In this document: positions 48,961 to 58,032 of the stretch, piece by piece
Numbering within the stretch: the stretch's first letter is position 1
Layout of the letters: every line of letters starts with the position of its first letter
Assembly: GCF_001561955.1 (NCBI RefSeq)
Contig: NZ_CP014223.1
Coordinates: forward strand, 744,001-808,000
Direction: 5' to 3'
DNA from: Anaerotignum propionicum DSM 1682
GTDB taxonomy: Bacteria; Bacillota; Clostridia; Lachnospirales; Anaerotignaceae
DNA: 64,000 bases
Position numbers and translations under genes: made by a program
The notes under the pieces: model-generated
Seen by the model: the letters and a program-made list of their open reading frames with translations, nothing else
The model's database searches: none
Told to the model about the DNA's origin: nothing

Positions 48961-51183
48961 ATGACGACTAGTTATGATGGTTATATAAGAATTGATACCA
49001 GACTTGAAACATCAAATTTTAACAAGGAGATATCACTAATTCCTAGTAAATTATCCAAGCTAAAGATTGCAGCGGGAGCACTTGGTACGGTATTTGCAGC
49101 GGCCTTTACTGTGAAGAAGATAGTTGAAGTTGGGAGACAAGCTATTTCTTTAGCATCAGATTTACAAGAAGTACAGAATGTCGTTAATACAGCATTTGGT
49201 AGTATGTCAGATCGATGTAATGAATTCGCAGAGAATGCCATTGAGAGCTTAGGTATGAGTCAATTGGCAGCAAAACAATTCGCTTCTACATATATGGCAA
49301 TGGGAAGAGGTTCTGGAATTGCTATGAAAAGAGCAGCAGATATGGCTATTGGTGCCACAGAACGAATTGGCGACGTTGCGTCCTTTTACAATAAATCTTT
49401 TGAAGAAGTGGATACAATGATGAAATCGATTTGGACGGGTGAAACGGAAAGTCTAAAGCAAATCGGTGTCGTTATGACACAGTCAAATCTACAGCAATTT
49501 GCATATACCCAAGGTATTAAAAAGAAAATTGCTACAATGAGCCAAGCGGAGATGATACAACTTAGATATGCATATGTTATGCAGCAAACATCGTTAGCTC
49601 AAGGAGACTTTTTAAGAACAAGTGATAGTTGGGCAAATCAGACTCGTATTTTAAGCGAAAACTGGAAGGAGTTTTTAGGTATCCTTGGCAGTGGTCTTAT
49701 TAAAGTTCTTATCCCTGTAGTTCAGTTCTTAAACGAGGTAGTAAAGGCATTAGTAGGTATTGCAAAGGCAGTTGCAGCTGTCTATCATATGTTGGCTGGA
49801 GAATCAATTAATGATTCTACTGAGGATATATCAGGGGCAGTAGGGAATTTAGCAGAAACGTCTTTAGATGCTGCAGAGGGGCAAGAGGGTTTAGCGGACG
49901 GAATTAAAAGTGCGAGTGCTGCTGCAAAAAATGCACTGGCCAACTTTGATGATTTAGACGTGCTGCAAAATAATTTAGGTGGCGGTTTGAGCGGTATCGG
50001 AAATTTTGATATTCCAGATTTTGCTTTTGATAAAGGAACTCTTGAAAATACGAAAAGCAGAGTTAAGGATTTTACGGACGATATAAAAAAGTTGTTGGTG
50101 GGACTAAAAAATGACGTTGAAGATTTCGTAATACAACCTGTAATAGCTCAGCCAGTAATTCCAAAATTACCAGTTCCTGTTTATAGACCTGAGTGGGGTC
50201 TGGTTCCACCGGGAATACCTGTGCCAGAGTTCCCTCCGCTACCGTTGCCTATTTATGAACCAGAATGGGGATTGGTACCAACTTTACAACAAGAATTGGG
50301 TTTGGTTTATGGAGAATTAACAGAGTTCGCTTTTCAACTGCAGTATGCGCTGGAATACGCTTTAGGAAACTCTCAGATTGTATTCGATACTGCGATTAGT
50401 AATGCAGCTATGGCTTTTGCAAATGCAAGAATAAATTTTGGTTTAACTAAAGATGCAATGATCGCAAATGCAAATGCGTGGATTTCAGAAACTTCAACTG
50501 GCTTCCAGCGATGGAAACAGAACATATCTACAGCAGTATATGATACGGCAAGAAATGCTATTGATAACTGGAACGCTGCACTTGAAACAACCAGTATTAA
50601 CTCAGCAGCATGGATAAATTCAATGTCTCAAAATTTTGTCAAATGGGGAGAGGGAATGCTTAAAGCTTCTTGGGATGCAGCGAGTGGAATGGCAAACAAT
50701 ATGTTAAGCGGCTTTAGAACTATTTGGGAAAACTTTAAAGAATTAATGAGTGGTATTGGTGAAAGTATCAGTACAAAGTGGCAAGAGAACAAGAGCTGGT
50801 TAGTACCTACACTGGTAATAGGAGCGGCCGTTGCTGTAGGAGCGGGGTTGGTTTTATCGGGTGGCACACTGGCTGCACCATTGGCTGCGGGTGCTGCTAT
50901 GGCGGTACCAATGCTTGCCACGGGGGCAGTAATTCCACCTAATCAAGAATTCCTTGCTGTCCTGGGTGACCAGAAAAGCGGTCGAAACCTGGAAGCGCCC
51001 GAAGGTTTGATTCGTCAGATCATGAGAGAAGAATTGGCTGGTTTGGGGGCAACGGATGGTGGTAGTGGTACAACAGTGATTTTGGAGCTGGATAAAAGGG
51101 AAATAGGTAGAACCTTTCTACCAATCATTAAGAAAGAGGAAAGCCGTGTAGGTGTATCTTTGCGTGTGGGAGGTGTTTTATAG
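48961..51183 (+). CDS. Tail tape measure protein
   Basis: 740 residues from ATG 48961 behind AAAGGGGGTG. The N-terminal TMP core contains QEVQNVVNTAFGSMSDRCNE, STYMAMGRGSGIAMKRAADM and EEVDTMMKSIWTGETESLKQ, the classic tape-measure pattern. Residues about 400-445 hold a proline-rich duplication (LP-x-P-x-Y-x-PEWGLVP twice). A hydrophobic segment (about 620-655) may help DNA entry. At 740 residues it predicts a tail on the short side for siphophages. Confidence 0.93.
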   Translation: MTTSYDGYIRIDTRLETSNFNKEISLIPSKLSKLKIAAGALGTVFAAAFTVKKIVEVGRQAISLASDLQEVQNVVNTAFGSMSDRCNEFAENAIESLGMSQLAAKQFASTYMAMGRGSGIAMKRAADMAIGATERIGDVASFYNKSFEEVDTMMKSIWTGETESLKQIGVVMTQSNLQQFAYTQGIKKKIATMSQAEMIQLRYAYVMQQTSLAQGDFLRTSDSWANQTRILSENWKEFLGILGSGLIKVLIPVVQFLNEVVKALVGIAKAVAAVYHMLAGESINDSTEDISGAVGNLAETSLDAAEGQEGLADGIKSASAAAKNALANFDDLDVLQNNLGGGLSGIGNFDIPDFAFDKGTLENTKSRVKDFTDDIKKLLVGLKNDVEDFVIQPVIAQPVIPKLPVPVYRPEWGLVPPGIPVPEFPPLPLPIYEPEWGLVPTLQQELGLVYGELTEFAFQLQYALEYALGNSQIVFDTAISNAAMAFANARINFGLTKDAMIANANAWISETSTGFQRWKQNISTAVYDTARNAIDNWNAALETTSINSAAWINSMSQNFVKWGEGMLKASWDAASGMANNMLSGFRTIWENFKELMSGIGESISTKWQENKSWLVPTLVIGAAVAVGAGLVLSGGTLAAPLAAGAAMAVPMLATGAVIPPNQEFLAVLGDQKSGRNLEAPEGLIRQIMREELAGLGATDGGSGTTVILELDKREIGRTFLPIIKKEESRVGVSLRVGGVL

Positions 51184-51564
51184 TTGGCAGCTTTGTTTTC
51201 TATAGATGGTGTTACATTTAATATTCCTGTGGTTGAAATCAAGCGGGAAGCCCCTGTTCTGGATAAATACGCCACCCGAACTGAGGGTGGAGATTTAGAG
51301 CGTGAAATCATTGGTGTGTATTTTAACTACACATTGACTTTTCCTAACTTAGCATTAAATATAACGGAATATGAAAAGTTGTGGAACAAGGTAACAGAGC
51401 CAGTAGAGTTTCATGATTTTGTTGTACCAGGGACAACCGGTACTTTTTCTTTCCGTGGGTATATTACCACGGCTGGTGATGCACTAAGACGGGTACACAA
51501 TAACAAAAACTATTGGGGTGGGTTAAGCATTAAGTTAATCGCCAAAGAGCCAGCAAGGAAGTGA
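51184..51564 (+). CDS. Phage tail protein (distal-tail region, small)
   Basis: 126 residues, TTG start immediately after the tape-measure stop with GGGAGGTG upstream. FSIDGVTFNIPVVEIKREAP, YATRTEGGDLEREIIGVYFN and NNKNYWGGLSIKLIAKEPAR indicate a beta-rich baseplate or hub protein like DUF6711. Precise role unproven. Confidence 0.75.
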   Translation: MAALFSIDGVTFNIPVVEIKREAPVLDKYATRTEGGDLEREIIGVYFNYTLTFPNLALNITEYEKLWNKVTEPVEFHDFVVPGTTGTFSFRGYITTAGDALRRVHNNKNYWGGLSIKLIAKEPARK

Positions 51565-51568
51565 TTTC

Positions 51569-53242
51569 ATGGCAAAAACAAGCGTTGATATTTCATTTGG
51601 TCTGGTGGATGTGACTGCAAAAATGGATACTACAACCTCCGCAGTGGATAAGCAGCCATTTATCAACTTAAACGACCTCAAGCTTGAGGGGGTATACCCG
51701 CCCAAAGCAGCTACATTAGAACAGAATTACTGGAAGCTTGATGGTACGTTTAACACCTTCCCGGATAATCCTCAGGATATTTCCTGGGGCATATGGTCCT
51801 CTACTATGGCGGGAGAGGATGGGCACTTTGTAGTGCCTATTGTATTAACCCTTTCTTTTCAGAATCTGCATGAAAGCTTAGGCCTTACCTTTGAGTTTAA
51901 TCCATACGACAACAGCTATTGCAATGATCTAAACATTAAGTGGTATCAAGGGACAACACTATTATATAACTTGGATTTTTCGCCTGATAGTTGGCGTTAT
52001 GCATGCATGCAAAAGGTCGAGAATTACAATAAAATTATCATTACCTTTCGGAGTATGAACAAGCCATACCGATTTTTAAAGGTGCAGAATATCATGCACG
52101 GTGTAATCAAGGAGTTTGGCAGTACAGAATTAAAAACTGCCAAGGTATTAGAGGAAATCGATTTGACAGGGCTTACCTTATCAGTAAACACCTTGGATTT
52201 CAGCATGTTCAGCAGGGATGATGCTTTCAATATTTTTAATCCTTCCGGGGTTTACACGTTGTTGCAGAGAAAACAGCAGTTAATTGTTTCCGGAACGAAA
52301 AATGAAGAAAAGATGCATATGGGTACATTTTTTGTGGATGAAATGGAAAGCCAGACAAATAAGATTTTATCCATTTCTGCAGTAGACCCAATCGGTATTA
52401 TGGACGGAACAACCTTTATGGGAGCGTTGTATAAAAATGCGATTGCAGCTGATGTGGTTGGGGAAATTATGGAGGGCGCAGGGTTTGGTTATGCACTGGA
52501 TAACGCCTTGCGAAATAAGACGGTGACAGGTCATATACCTATCTGCTCTCACCGTGAGGCCTTACAAATGGTGGTTTTTTCAATCGGCGGGTTTGTATCA
52601 ACTTCTCGAGGCGGAACGGTAAATATTAAGAAAATCCCCGAGATAACCAGTGTACCAACTTCACAAATTGGGATGAACCGAAAGCACATAGGTACGAAAG
52701 TAAAGTTGAGAAACTTAGTAACTGGTGTGGATGTTGTGGAGCACAATTTTACTTTGAAATCAATGTCAGAGGAAATTTGCAAAGTGAATCTTGAAGTGGG
52801 TAGTAATACAATCATATTTAGTGAGCCAGCTTCAAATATTTCGGTCAGTCGTGGAACAATTATACAATTTGGCGTAAATTACTGTATTGTAAATAGCACT
52901 GCGGCGGGAGAATGTACGGTTTCAGGTAAGAAGTATGATTACAGCCAAAAGACCATACAAAAAAGACTTCCTAATATTCCCGCCGGAGAAAAGGAACTCA
53001 TTGAAAAAGTGGATTGCAGACTAATACATTCTATGAATAGTAATGAAATTGCCCAGAGGTTGCTTGATATTTACCAATATCGTATCGAGCAATCTCTTTC
53101 TTTTATCCTAGATCGGGAAAGCGTTGGTGATTTAGCGGATATTGAAACGGAATATGGTGTATACCGTGGGGCAGTGGTAGAAAAGTTGGATATTGATTTA
53201 ACTGGCGGCTATGTAACAAAGGCAGTGGTCGTTGGTGTTTGA
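51569..53242 (+). CDS. Tail-tip/baseplate protein
   Basis: 557 residues, ATG after GGAAGTGATTTC. VDISFGLVDVTAKMDTTTSA at the start, WKLDGTFNTFPDNPQDISWG, MGTFFVDEMESQTNKILSIS and SISAVDPIGIMDG (a hub-like segment seen in tail-associated proteins). Probably the tail hub/fibre base of the baseplate. No peptidase or lysozyme motif found. Confidence 0.8.
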   Translation: MAKTSVDISFGLVDVTAKMDTTTSAVDKQPFINLNDLKLEGVYPPKAATLEQNYWKLDGTFNTFPDNPQDISWGIWSSTMAGEDGHFVVPIVLTLSFQNLHESLGLTFEFNPYDNSYCNDLNIKWYQGTTLLYNLDFSPDSWRYACMQKVENYNKIIITFRSMNKPYRFLKVQNIMHGVIKEFGSTELKTAKVLEEIDLTGLTLSVNTLDFSMFSRDDAFNIFNPSGVYTLLQRKQQLIVSGTKNEEKMHMGTFFVDEMESQTNKILSISAVDPIGIMDGTTFMGALYKNAIAADVVGEIMEGAGFGYALDNALRNKTVTGHIPICSHREALQMVVFSIGGFVSTSRGGTVNIKKIPEITSVPTSQIGMNRKHIGTKVKLRNLVTGVDVVEHNFTLKSMSEEICKVNLEVGSNTIIFSEPASNISVSRGTIIQFGVNYCIVNSTAAGECTVSGKKYDYSQKTIQKRLPNIPAGEKELIEKVDCRLIHSMNSNEIAQRLLDIYQYRIEQSLSFILDRESVGDLADIETEYGVYRGAVVEKLDIDLTGGYVTKAVVVGV

Positions 53243-53266
53243 TTGAGCACGAAGGAGGAACATTTT

Positions 53267-53812
53267 ATGGAATGGGAAAATGTTGTTGCGGGTCAGAAAG
53301 CCGACCCTAAGCAAATTAATAAAATAGGGAATCAAGTGGCTAAATACAAGGGACTGCGCCTTGCCGCACAAGTAATTGTCCCCGATGGTTCAGTGCAACC
53401 AACTATCGAAATAGACAAATACACCGACGGAAGTCCGCTGCATAGTGAGCTGGGCGGAGAGTTGCTGTGTTACAGCGGGGAGAATGCAAACATAACAACC
53501 GCTTTGGGTTATCTACAGATTAATGGGATAACTGCACCAGATTACTGGGGGACTGTAGCACAACCAGCGGGCGCTTTCTCTTTTGGGTATTGGGGAAATG
53601 TAAGTACCGAAGTGTTTGGTAGCATAAGAGTGTTAAACAAAAATGTTATTGTTAAGGTTCAGAGTACTGCACGTTACGAATTAGGAGGTGCAATGAAAAT
53701 GTATGGCGGTGGCTTGACTACGCCCCAGACCGCAGTAACTGCCATTAAACTATTTTTATCCACTGGTACATTCTCGGCTGGCACAGTTGTAGAATGGTGG
53801 GAAAGAGGGTAA
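53267..53812 (+). CDS. Putative tail fibre or receptor-binding protein
   Basis: 181 residues from ATG 53267 (AAGGAGGAAC 6 bases upstream). Begins MEWENVVAGQKADPKQINKI, then beta-rich sequence with YWGTVAQPAGAFSFGYWGNV. Typical of short fibre proteins downstream of the hub. Function inferred from position. Confidence 0.7.
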   Translation: MEWENVVAGQKADPKQINKIGNQVAKYKGLRLAAQVIVPDGSVQPTIEIDKYTDGSPLHSELGGELLCYSGENANITTALGYLQINGITAPDYWGTVAQPAGAFSFGYWGNVSTEVFGSIRVLNKNVIVKVQSTARYELGGAMKMYGGGLTTPQTAVTAIKLFLSTGTFSAGTVVEWWERG

Positions 53813-53816
53813 TCAT

Positions 53817-53924
53817 ATGAGAGTATACGAAAACGGAGTTTACAGAGACGCAACGCCTGAGGAAGAGGCCGAGTTGCTGACAATGCAAGAGGAAGTGATT
53901 GAAGATGAGCCTAACATGGGGTAA
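53817..53924 (+). CDS. Small fibre-region peptide, 35 aa
   Basis: MRVYENGVYRDATPEEEAEL at the start, acidic tail ending PNMG. ATG follows AGAGGGTAATC and it overlaps the next gene by 20 bases. Resembles short conserved tails of fibre-region proteins; role unknown. Confidence 0.65.
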   Translation: MRVYENGVYRDATPEEEAELLTMQEEVIEDEPNMG

Positions 53925-54366
53925 TTTCCGCTGGGGGTTTTCTTATTGGGAGGGTGTGTATTTACCAGATATGGTAGTAGATCGCACCAAAGAGGATGTT
54001 TTAGCCCAAAATGCAAAAGGATTTTATAACTCATATGATCTAAACAGGGTTGAAATTGCAGTAGAATACATAGCAAAATTACTATCTGAAGCAGGATATC
54101 CTGTTACAGTACAAACGAAAACAAATTGGTCAAAAACAGATTTTCCTACGGAAAATGAGATGCAGAGGTTTCTATACAATATCCGGCTACTACAAAATAG
54201 GTTTTACCCCTCAGAGGTGCAAACGCCAGCTTCTATGAAATGGATTAGCTATGCGGAAGCAAATAACATTGAACAGATAATACTTGATTTAGATGGAATG
54301 CGAAGGAAGATGATAGAGGCATACAGGTATTGCGGCACGTTGGATTGCGGAGGTGATGTACTTTGA
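53905..54366 (+). CDS. Hypothetical tail-region protein
   Basis: About 153 residues, ATG 53905 after GGAAGTG. WGNFRWGFSYWEGVYLPDMV, then a helical part ETFPTEN-like (DFPTENEMQRFLYNIRLLQN). Conserved in fibre modules of Firmicutes phages as far as I recall; function unknown. Confidence 0.65.
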   Translation: MSLTWGNFRWGFSYWEGVYLPDMVVDRTKEDVLAQNAKGFYNSYDLNRVEIAVEYIAKLLSEAGYPVTVQTKTNWSKTDFPTENEMQRFLYNIRLLQNRFYPSEVQTPASMKWISYAEANNIEQIILDLDGMRRKMIEAYRYCGTLDCGGDVL

Positions 54367-54707
54367 AGAATTTTATCGATAGGGTTCCAGTGAATCCAAA
54401 TCGTTATAAGATTACAAATGAAAGTGGGGGTATAAGCTATGCCACCATTGAAAGAGAAGATAATGCCAGCGTAGTAGGAACAGCTTTAAACAGAGAGGCA
54501 TTTATGGCATTGCAGGGCATGGAGGCTTCTAATACTGCTTTTGACGCTGATGGAAATATTATAGAAAAGTACAGCACGGGAGTACTTTTAACTACTTTTC
54601 GCTCCAATGGTGATGTGGTCGAAACCTTTGCGGATGGTAGCGGTCAGACTATTACCAAAACAACAAAATTCAATTCAGATGGAAGTATTAGTGAGGTGAT
54701 TAGTTAA
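54363..54707 (+). CDS. Hypothetical tail fibre-module protein
   Basis: 114 residues, TTG start after GGAGGTGATG, overlapping the previous stop. IDRVPVNPNRYKITNESGGI, then repeats of beta-hairpin type (FDADGNIIEKYS, FRSNGDVVETFADG, FNSDGSISEVIS), an RHS/YD-like pattern. Confidence 0.65.
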   Translation: MKNFIDRVPVNPNRYKITNESGGISYATIEREDNASVVGTALNREAFMALQGMEASNTAFDADGNIIEKYSTGVLLTTFRSNGDVVETFADGSGQTITKTTKFNSDGSISEVIS

Positions 54708-55747
54708 TGGGATTATGGGGATTTGGTAAAAAGGTAATTAGTGACGCTATAGGTAAGTCGTATCTAATGCCCTTAGACACTTTAGTTTCAGCGAAACTTC
54801 TGTGCAGAGGTTTCACGGGCAATACGTTTACGATAACACATACCTCAGGTGCATATCCTCCAGTGCTTCTTCAGCTTACAAATAATGATCTTACAATTGG
54901 TCAATACAAGGCTGTTTTAGTACCGCTTCCGTTAGGTGCTTATACGGTTAAAGTAGACGTGGGGGGTACAATTGTCAATGCAACAGCTAACTTGGCGACT
55001 ATGGGTACACTATATACATTAAGCTACTCTTCATATGAGGTTATAGGTACTTTCTACTCCAATAGTACATTTACAGTACCTGCAGGCGTTACAACCATCT
55101 ATGTAACAGCGGTTGGCGGTGGAGGTGGCGGTGGTTATGGTGGCGGTACTGGTGACGATGCGAATGGAGGTGGAGGTGGAGGTGGCGGTGCTGGTTCCTA
55201 CATTTTGCAGAAAGCGTATACTATTACAGCTGGTTCATCAATTGCTATAACCGTTGGTAAAGGCGGAGCGCCGTACACATCAGGAACTAGTACGGTGGTG
55301 GGTGGCCTGGTAACTCTAAGCGGTGGTGCCGCAGGCAGCAACGGCCAGAGTGGTGGTAGCAGCTACGAAAATAGATGTCAGGGCGGCGCAGGCGGTGGTG
55401 TCGGAGGTCGAGGTGGCGACGGGGGCTTGGAATCCTACGGTACAGGTTCGAGTGGCAGCAGTGGGGGTACAGGCGGAGGCTCAGGCGGTGCAGGTTCAAG
55501 AGGCGGCGGAGGTGGCGGCGGTGCTGGTGGCATATCGCTAACGGGCGCTATAGGCGGCGGTGGATACGGTGGAGCCGGTGGCAATGGTGACAGATATACC
55601 CCTGCTGAAAGCGGTAGAGATGGTACTTATCCGGGAGCTGGAGGTGGCGGAGGTGGCGGAGCCGGCTATCGTTACCAGGTATCAGGTTCAGGTGGAAAAG
55701 GTGCAGACGGCTTTGTTCGTATTTCCAAGGGTATCGTAGTAAGTTAA
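54707..55747 (+). CDS. Glycine-rich tail fibre/receptor-binding protein
   Basis: 346 residues. The N-terminal 110 residues are beta-rich with LPLGAYTVKVDVGGT; residues about 125-345 are a glycine-rich domain (runs such as GGGGGGGYGGG, then VTLSGGAAGSNGQSGGS). Such poly-Gly sandwich domains form receptor-binding tips in long-tail fibres. The coding DNA is locally GC-rich, unlike the neighbours. Confidence 0.82.
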   Translation: MGLWGFGKKVISDAIGKSYLMPLDTLVSAKLLCRGFTGNTFTITHTSGAYPPVLLQLTNNDLTIGQYKAVLVPLPLGAYTVKVDVGGTIVNATANLATMGTLYTLSYSSYEVIGTFYSNSTFTVPAGVTTIYVTAVGGGGGGGYGGGTGDDANGGGGGGGGAGSYILQKAYTITAGSSIAITVGKGGAPYTSGTSTVVGGLVTLSGGAAGSNGQSGGSSYENRCQGGAGGGVGGRGGDGGLESYGTGSSGSSGGTGGGSGGAGSRGGGGGGGAGGISLTGAIGGGGYGGAGGNGDRYTPAESGRDGTYPGAGGGGGGGAGYRYQVSGSGGKGADGFVRISKGIVVS

Positions 55748-55764
55748 GAGGAGGGGATATTGCT

Positions 55765-56106
55765 ATGACGTATGCAATGATTATGTCTGAAAGCGTTATT
55801 GATGTTTTAACTAGTGAAGCGGCACCACAGTGGCCACCCAGCCCAGAAGGCTTTAAGGTAACTGCTGTGGAGTGTGATTCTTCGGTGTATATAGGAATGC
55901 TTTACATTAATGGTGAATTCCATGAACAGGATATCCCGCAGCCCAAGCCTGTTCAACCATACAGACCTACCACGGTGGAGCTTGCAATTATGGAAACACA
56001 GGCAACTATTTATGAAGAACTCAATGCAAGTAGGCTTGCATCTGCGGAGGCAACGGCAGAAATTTACGAGGCTATTTTATTGATGGGAGGTAACGCCAAT
56101 GGCTGA
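55765..56106 (+). CDS. Fibre-associated hypothetical protein
   Basis: 113 residues, ATG after GAGGAGGGG. YINGEFHEQDIPQPKPVQPY and a helical C-terminus YEELNASRLASAEATAEIYE. Likely a tail-fibre chaperone or small structural protein by position. Overlaps the next gene by 8 bases. Confidence 0.65.
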   Translation: MTYAMIMSESVIDVLTSEAAPQWPPSPEGFKVTAVECDSSVYIGMLYINGEFHEQDIPQPKPVQPYRPTTVELAIMETQATIYEELNASRLASAEATAEIYEAILLMGGNANG

Positions 56107-56257
56107 AACTTATTTTATGTTGGTGATAAACCAAAAAAGGACGTGCGATGTAACAAATACAGAGATGAAAATTGTACCTTCGAACTGGAGGTCTGAGGTT
56201 GAGGCTTTGTTAAATGTAAGAGGCTATGATACAAATGGCTTTCCATTAGAGAAATGA
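56099..56257 (+). CDS. CD1375-like small phage protein, 52 aa
   Basis: MAETYFMLVINQKRTCDVTN at the start, then VPSNWRSEVEALLNVRGYD, matching the short family named after C. difficile CD1375 in tail/lysis junctions. ATG follows GGGAGGTAACG. Function unknown. Confidence 0.75.
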   Translation: MAETYFMLVINQKRTCDVTNTEMKIVPSNWRSEVEALLNVRGYDTNGFPLEK

Positions 56258-56260
56258 TAG

Positions 56261-56279
56261 GACCGAGAGGTCTTTTTTT
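56261..56279 (+). terminator. Weak terminator before the lysis module
   Basis: GACC-GAGA-GGTC followed by seven T. Short stem. Confidence 0.5.
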
Positions 56280-56302
56280 ATTGGGTGATGAGGGGGTGGA
56301 TT

Positions 56303-56602
56303 ATGAATCAAGATGAAATTTCAGAAAAGCTGATTGAGGTTGACCAGCGGAGTAAGAGCAATAAGCACCGGTTAGATTCCATGGAGAAACGCCAGGACAA
56401 TTTGGAACAGCTCACCAATTCTTTTTCTGTGATGCAGAAAGAGCAGGAGTACATAAAAGAGGACGTGGGAGAGATTAAAGCGGATGTGAAAACTCTGGCG
56501 GAAAAACCAGCGAAACGGTGGGAAAGTATTGTGGAACGAGCGATTACTGTTGTAGTGGGTGCGGTGGTCGGGTATCTCCTTTCAGGGGGGCGGTTGCCGT
56601 GA
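56303..56602 (+). CDS. XhlA-like holin accessory protein
   Basis: About 99 residues. A coiled coil (about 5-60: IEVDQRSKSNKHRLDSMEKR) followed by one C-terminal membrane helix (ITVVVGAVVGYLLSGG), the hemolysin XhlA layout. ATG 56303 behind GAGGGGGTGG. Overlaps the next gene. Confidence 0.82.
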   Translation: MNQDEISEKLIEVDQRSKSNKHRLDSMEKRQDNLEQLTNSFSVMQKEQEYIKEDVGEIKADVKTLAEKPAKRWESIVERAITVVVGAVVGYLLSGGRLP

Positions 56603-56889
56603 GACGAAGAAATGTAAACGGTGAGTTTTCAAAGCGTATCATGGTCATGGAAATGGCTCTGCTGTGGGTGAATACAGTTGGCGTAATCGGGCTTGCTTAT
56701 TACAGCGTTTTTAGGGGGTCTGATTCAGCTTTCCCTTGGCTTACAGCAATGGTATCGCTTCCATGGGCGGCATGGGGCGTGAGCAAGACAGGCTATACCA
56801 TGAAAAGTATGAGAGAGAATACAGCAGGCGGGGTTGTTTATGATTCCGTTGTATCCAGAGAGGAGAATTATAATGATGTGGCTGGTTGA
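56599..56889 (+). CDS. Small membrane protein of the lysis module
   Basis: 96 residues, GTG start overlapping the previous TGA, with GGGGGGCG upstream. Two hydrophobic segments (about 17-36 and 42-58: MEMALLWVNTVGVIGLAYYS). Possibly a second holin component. The longer frame upstream is a shadow. Confidence 0.65.
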   Translation: MRRRNVNGEFSKRIMVMEMALLWVNTVGVIGLAYYSVFRGSDSAFPWLTAMVSLPWAAWGVSKTGYTMKSMRENTAGGVVYDSVVSREENYNDVAG

Positions 56890-57226
56890 AAATTGGTTTA
56901 TTGTAGTTGCAATACTGGCGGTAGCATTGGTGGTTGCTATAGCCATTTATCGTTTCTACGGACTTCCCTCAGCGAAGCAGATAGAAACAATCAATGAGTG
57001 GCTGTTGTACGCCTGCATCGAAGCTGAGAAAGCCCTTGGCAATGGTACAGGTCAGTTAAAGCTTAGATATGTTTATGATTTATTCATTACACGTTTTCCA
57101 GCGGTTGCCAAGATGATTTCATTTACCGTTTTTTCTGGCTGGGTAGATGCAGCACTAGAAGAAATGCGTATCATGTTGACACAGAACAAGGCAATTCGAG
57201 AAGTGGTAAAGGGGGATGTGGCATGA
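56873..57226 (+). CDS. Phage holin, LLH family
   Basis: 117 residues, ATGATG after AGAGGAG. One N-terminal membrane helix (WFIVVAILAVALVVAIAIY) and the conserved soluble part EAEKALGNGTGQLKLRYVYD then FPAVAKMISFTVFSGWVDAA, which define the LLH holins. Forms the membrane lesion for endolysin release. Overlaps the endolysin by 4 bases. Confidence 0.87.
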   Translation: MMWLVENWFIVVAILAVALVVAIAIYRFYGLPSAKQIETINEWLLYACIEAEKALGNGTGQLKLRYVYDLFITRFPAVAKMISFTVFSGWVDAALEEMRIMLTQNKAIREVVKGDVA

Positions 57227-57843
57227 CAGGACATGAATTAGTAGCTTTTGCACGTTCTAAGTTAGGAACGGCATATGTATACGGTATGAAGGGCGCTGTA
57301 TTGACACAGGCCAACTTCAATTATCTGCAGGGGCAATACGGAAAAAAGTGTGTATGGGATTCTGATGAAAAGAAGGTAGGCAAGGTTTGTGTGGACTGCT
57401 CCGGGCTGATTTCTTGGGCTACTGGGGTTGTGCTTGGCTCTGCCCAACTATTTGATAGTGCAATCAAAAAGGAGGCTATTAGCACAATTAAACAGGCTCC
57501 TGTGGGTGCTTTGGTCTGGATGAAAGGGCATGTGGGTATTTATACCGGTATGAAAAATGGTGTGCCATATTACATAGCTGCAGATGGTTCGGCGTATGGG
57601 GTACGAGAGGTACCGCTAAGTAAGAACAAATTTACCCATTGGCTGTTGATGGATTATATTAATTATGCAGAAAGGGATGATGAAGTGGTAACTAGAGAAA
57701 AGATTATTGTAAATGGTAAAGAGTGTGAAGTGGATATGATTCGGGAGGATGGGGTTACATATATTAAGACTAGAGATATTGCGGAGTTGTTGGGGTTAAA
57801 GGTTGGGAGTAAGGGCAGTGTGCCAATGCTTGAGATGAAATAA
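57223..57843 (+). CDS. Endolysin: NlpC/P60 peptidase with C-terminal copper-amine-oxidase-like domain
   Basis: 206 residues. The NlpC/P60 cysteine peptidase has VCVDCSGLISW (Cys59), KGHVGIY (His103) and a third polar residue about 15 further on; it cuts wall peptides (D-Glu/DAP-type bonds in this family). Residues about 155-200 (EKIIVNGKECEVDMIREDGV, YIKTRDIAELLGLKVG) form a copper amine oxidase N-like module, presumably for wall attachment. No signal peptide; export through the holin is expected. Confidence 0.9.
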   Translation: MTGHELVAFARSKLGTAYVYGMKGAVLTQANFNYLQGQYGKKCVWDSDEKKVGKVCVDCSGLISWATGVVLGSAQLFDSAIKKEAISTIKQAPVGALVWMKGHVGIYTGMKNGVPYYIAADGSAYGVREVPLSKNKFTHWLLMDYINYAERDDEVVTREKIIVNGKECEVDMIREDGVTYIKTRDIAELLGLKVGSKGSVPMLEMK

Positions 57844-57916
57844 TTTACAGACACATTGGTAGCAAACAGAGAAAGCAATTGAATTTCGTAAAAATTTTTT
57901 CACTTTTATTGTTTTC

Positions 57917-57984
57917 GTTCATAATGCTAGTGTCATACTTAATACCACTGTAGGTGATAAGAGTATGACACTATGTTCATAATG
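57917..57984. repeat. Hairpin flanked by 10-bp direct repeats
   Basis: GTTCATAATG at 57917-57926 and 57975-57984 flank 48 bp ending in the 12-bp inverted repeat TAGTGTCATACT/AGTATGACACTA (57928-57939, 57962-57973). It looks like a small inserted palindrome with a target duplication, just after the endolysin gene. Confidence 0.6.
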
Positions 57985-58032
57985 TAATTTTCCTAAGGAC
58001 TTTATGTAACACACTTATCCAAATACTGAAAA

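Noticed and set aside
55287-55590. Overlapping frames rich in Arg, Val and Ala inside the glycine-rich fibre gene
   Set aside because: They arise from GGN codon runs read in other frames; no start signals and no family resemblance.
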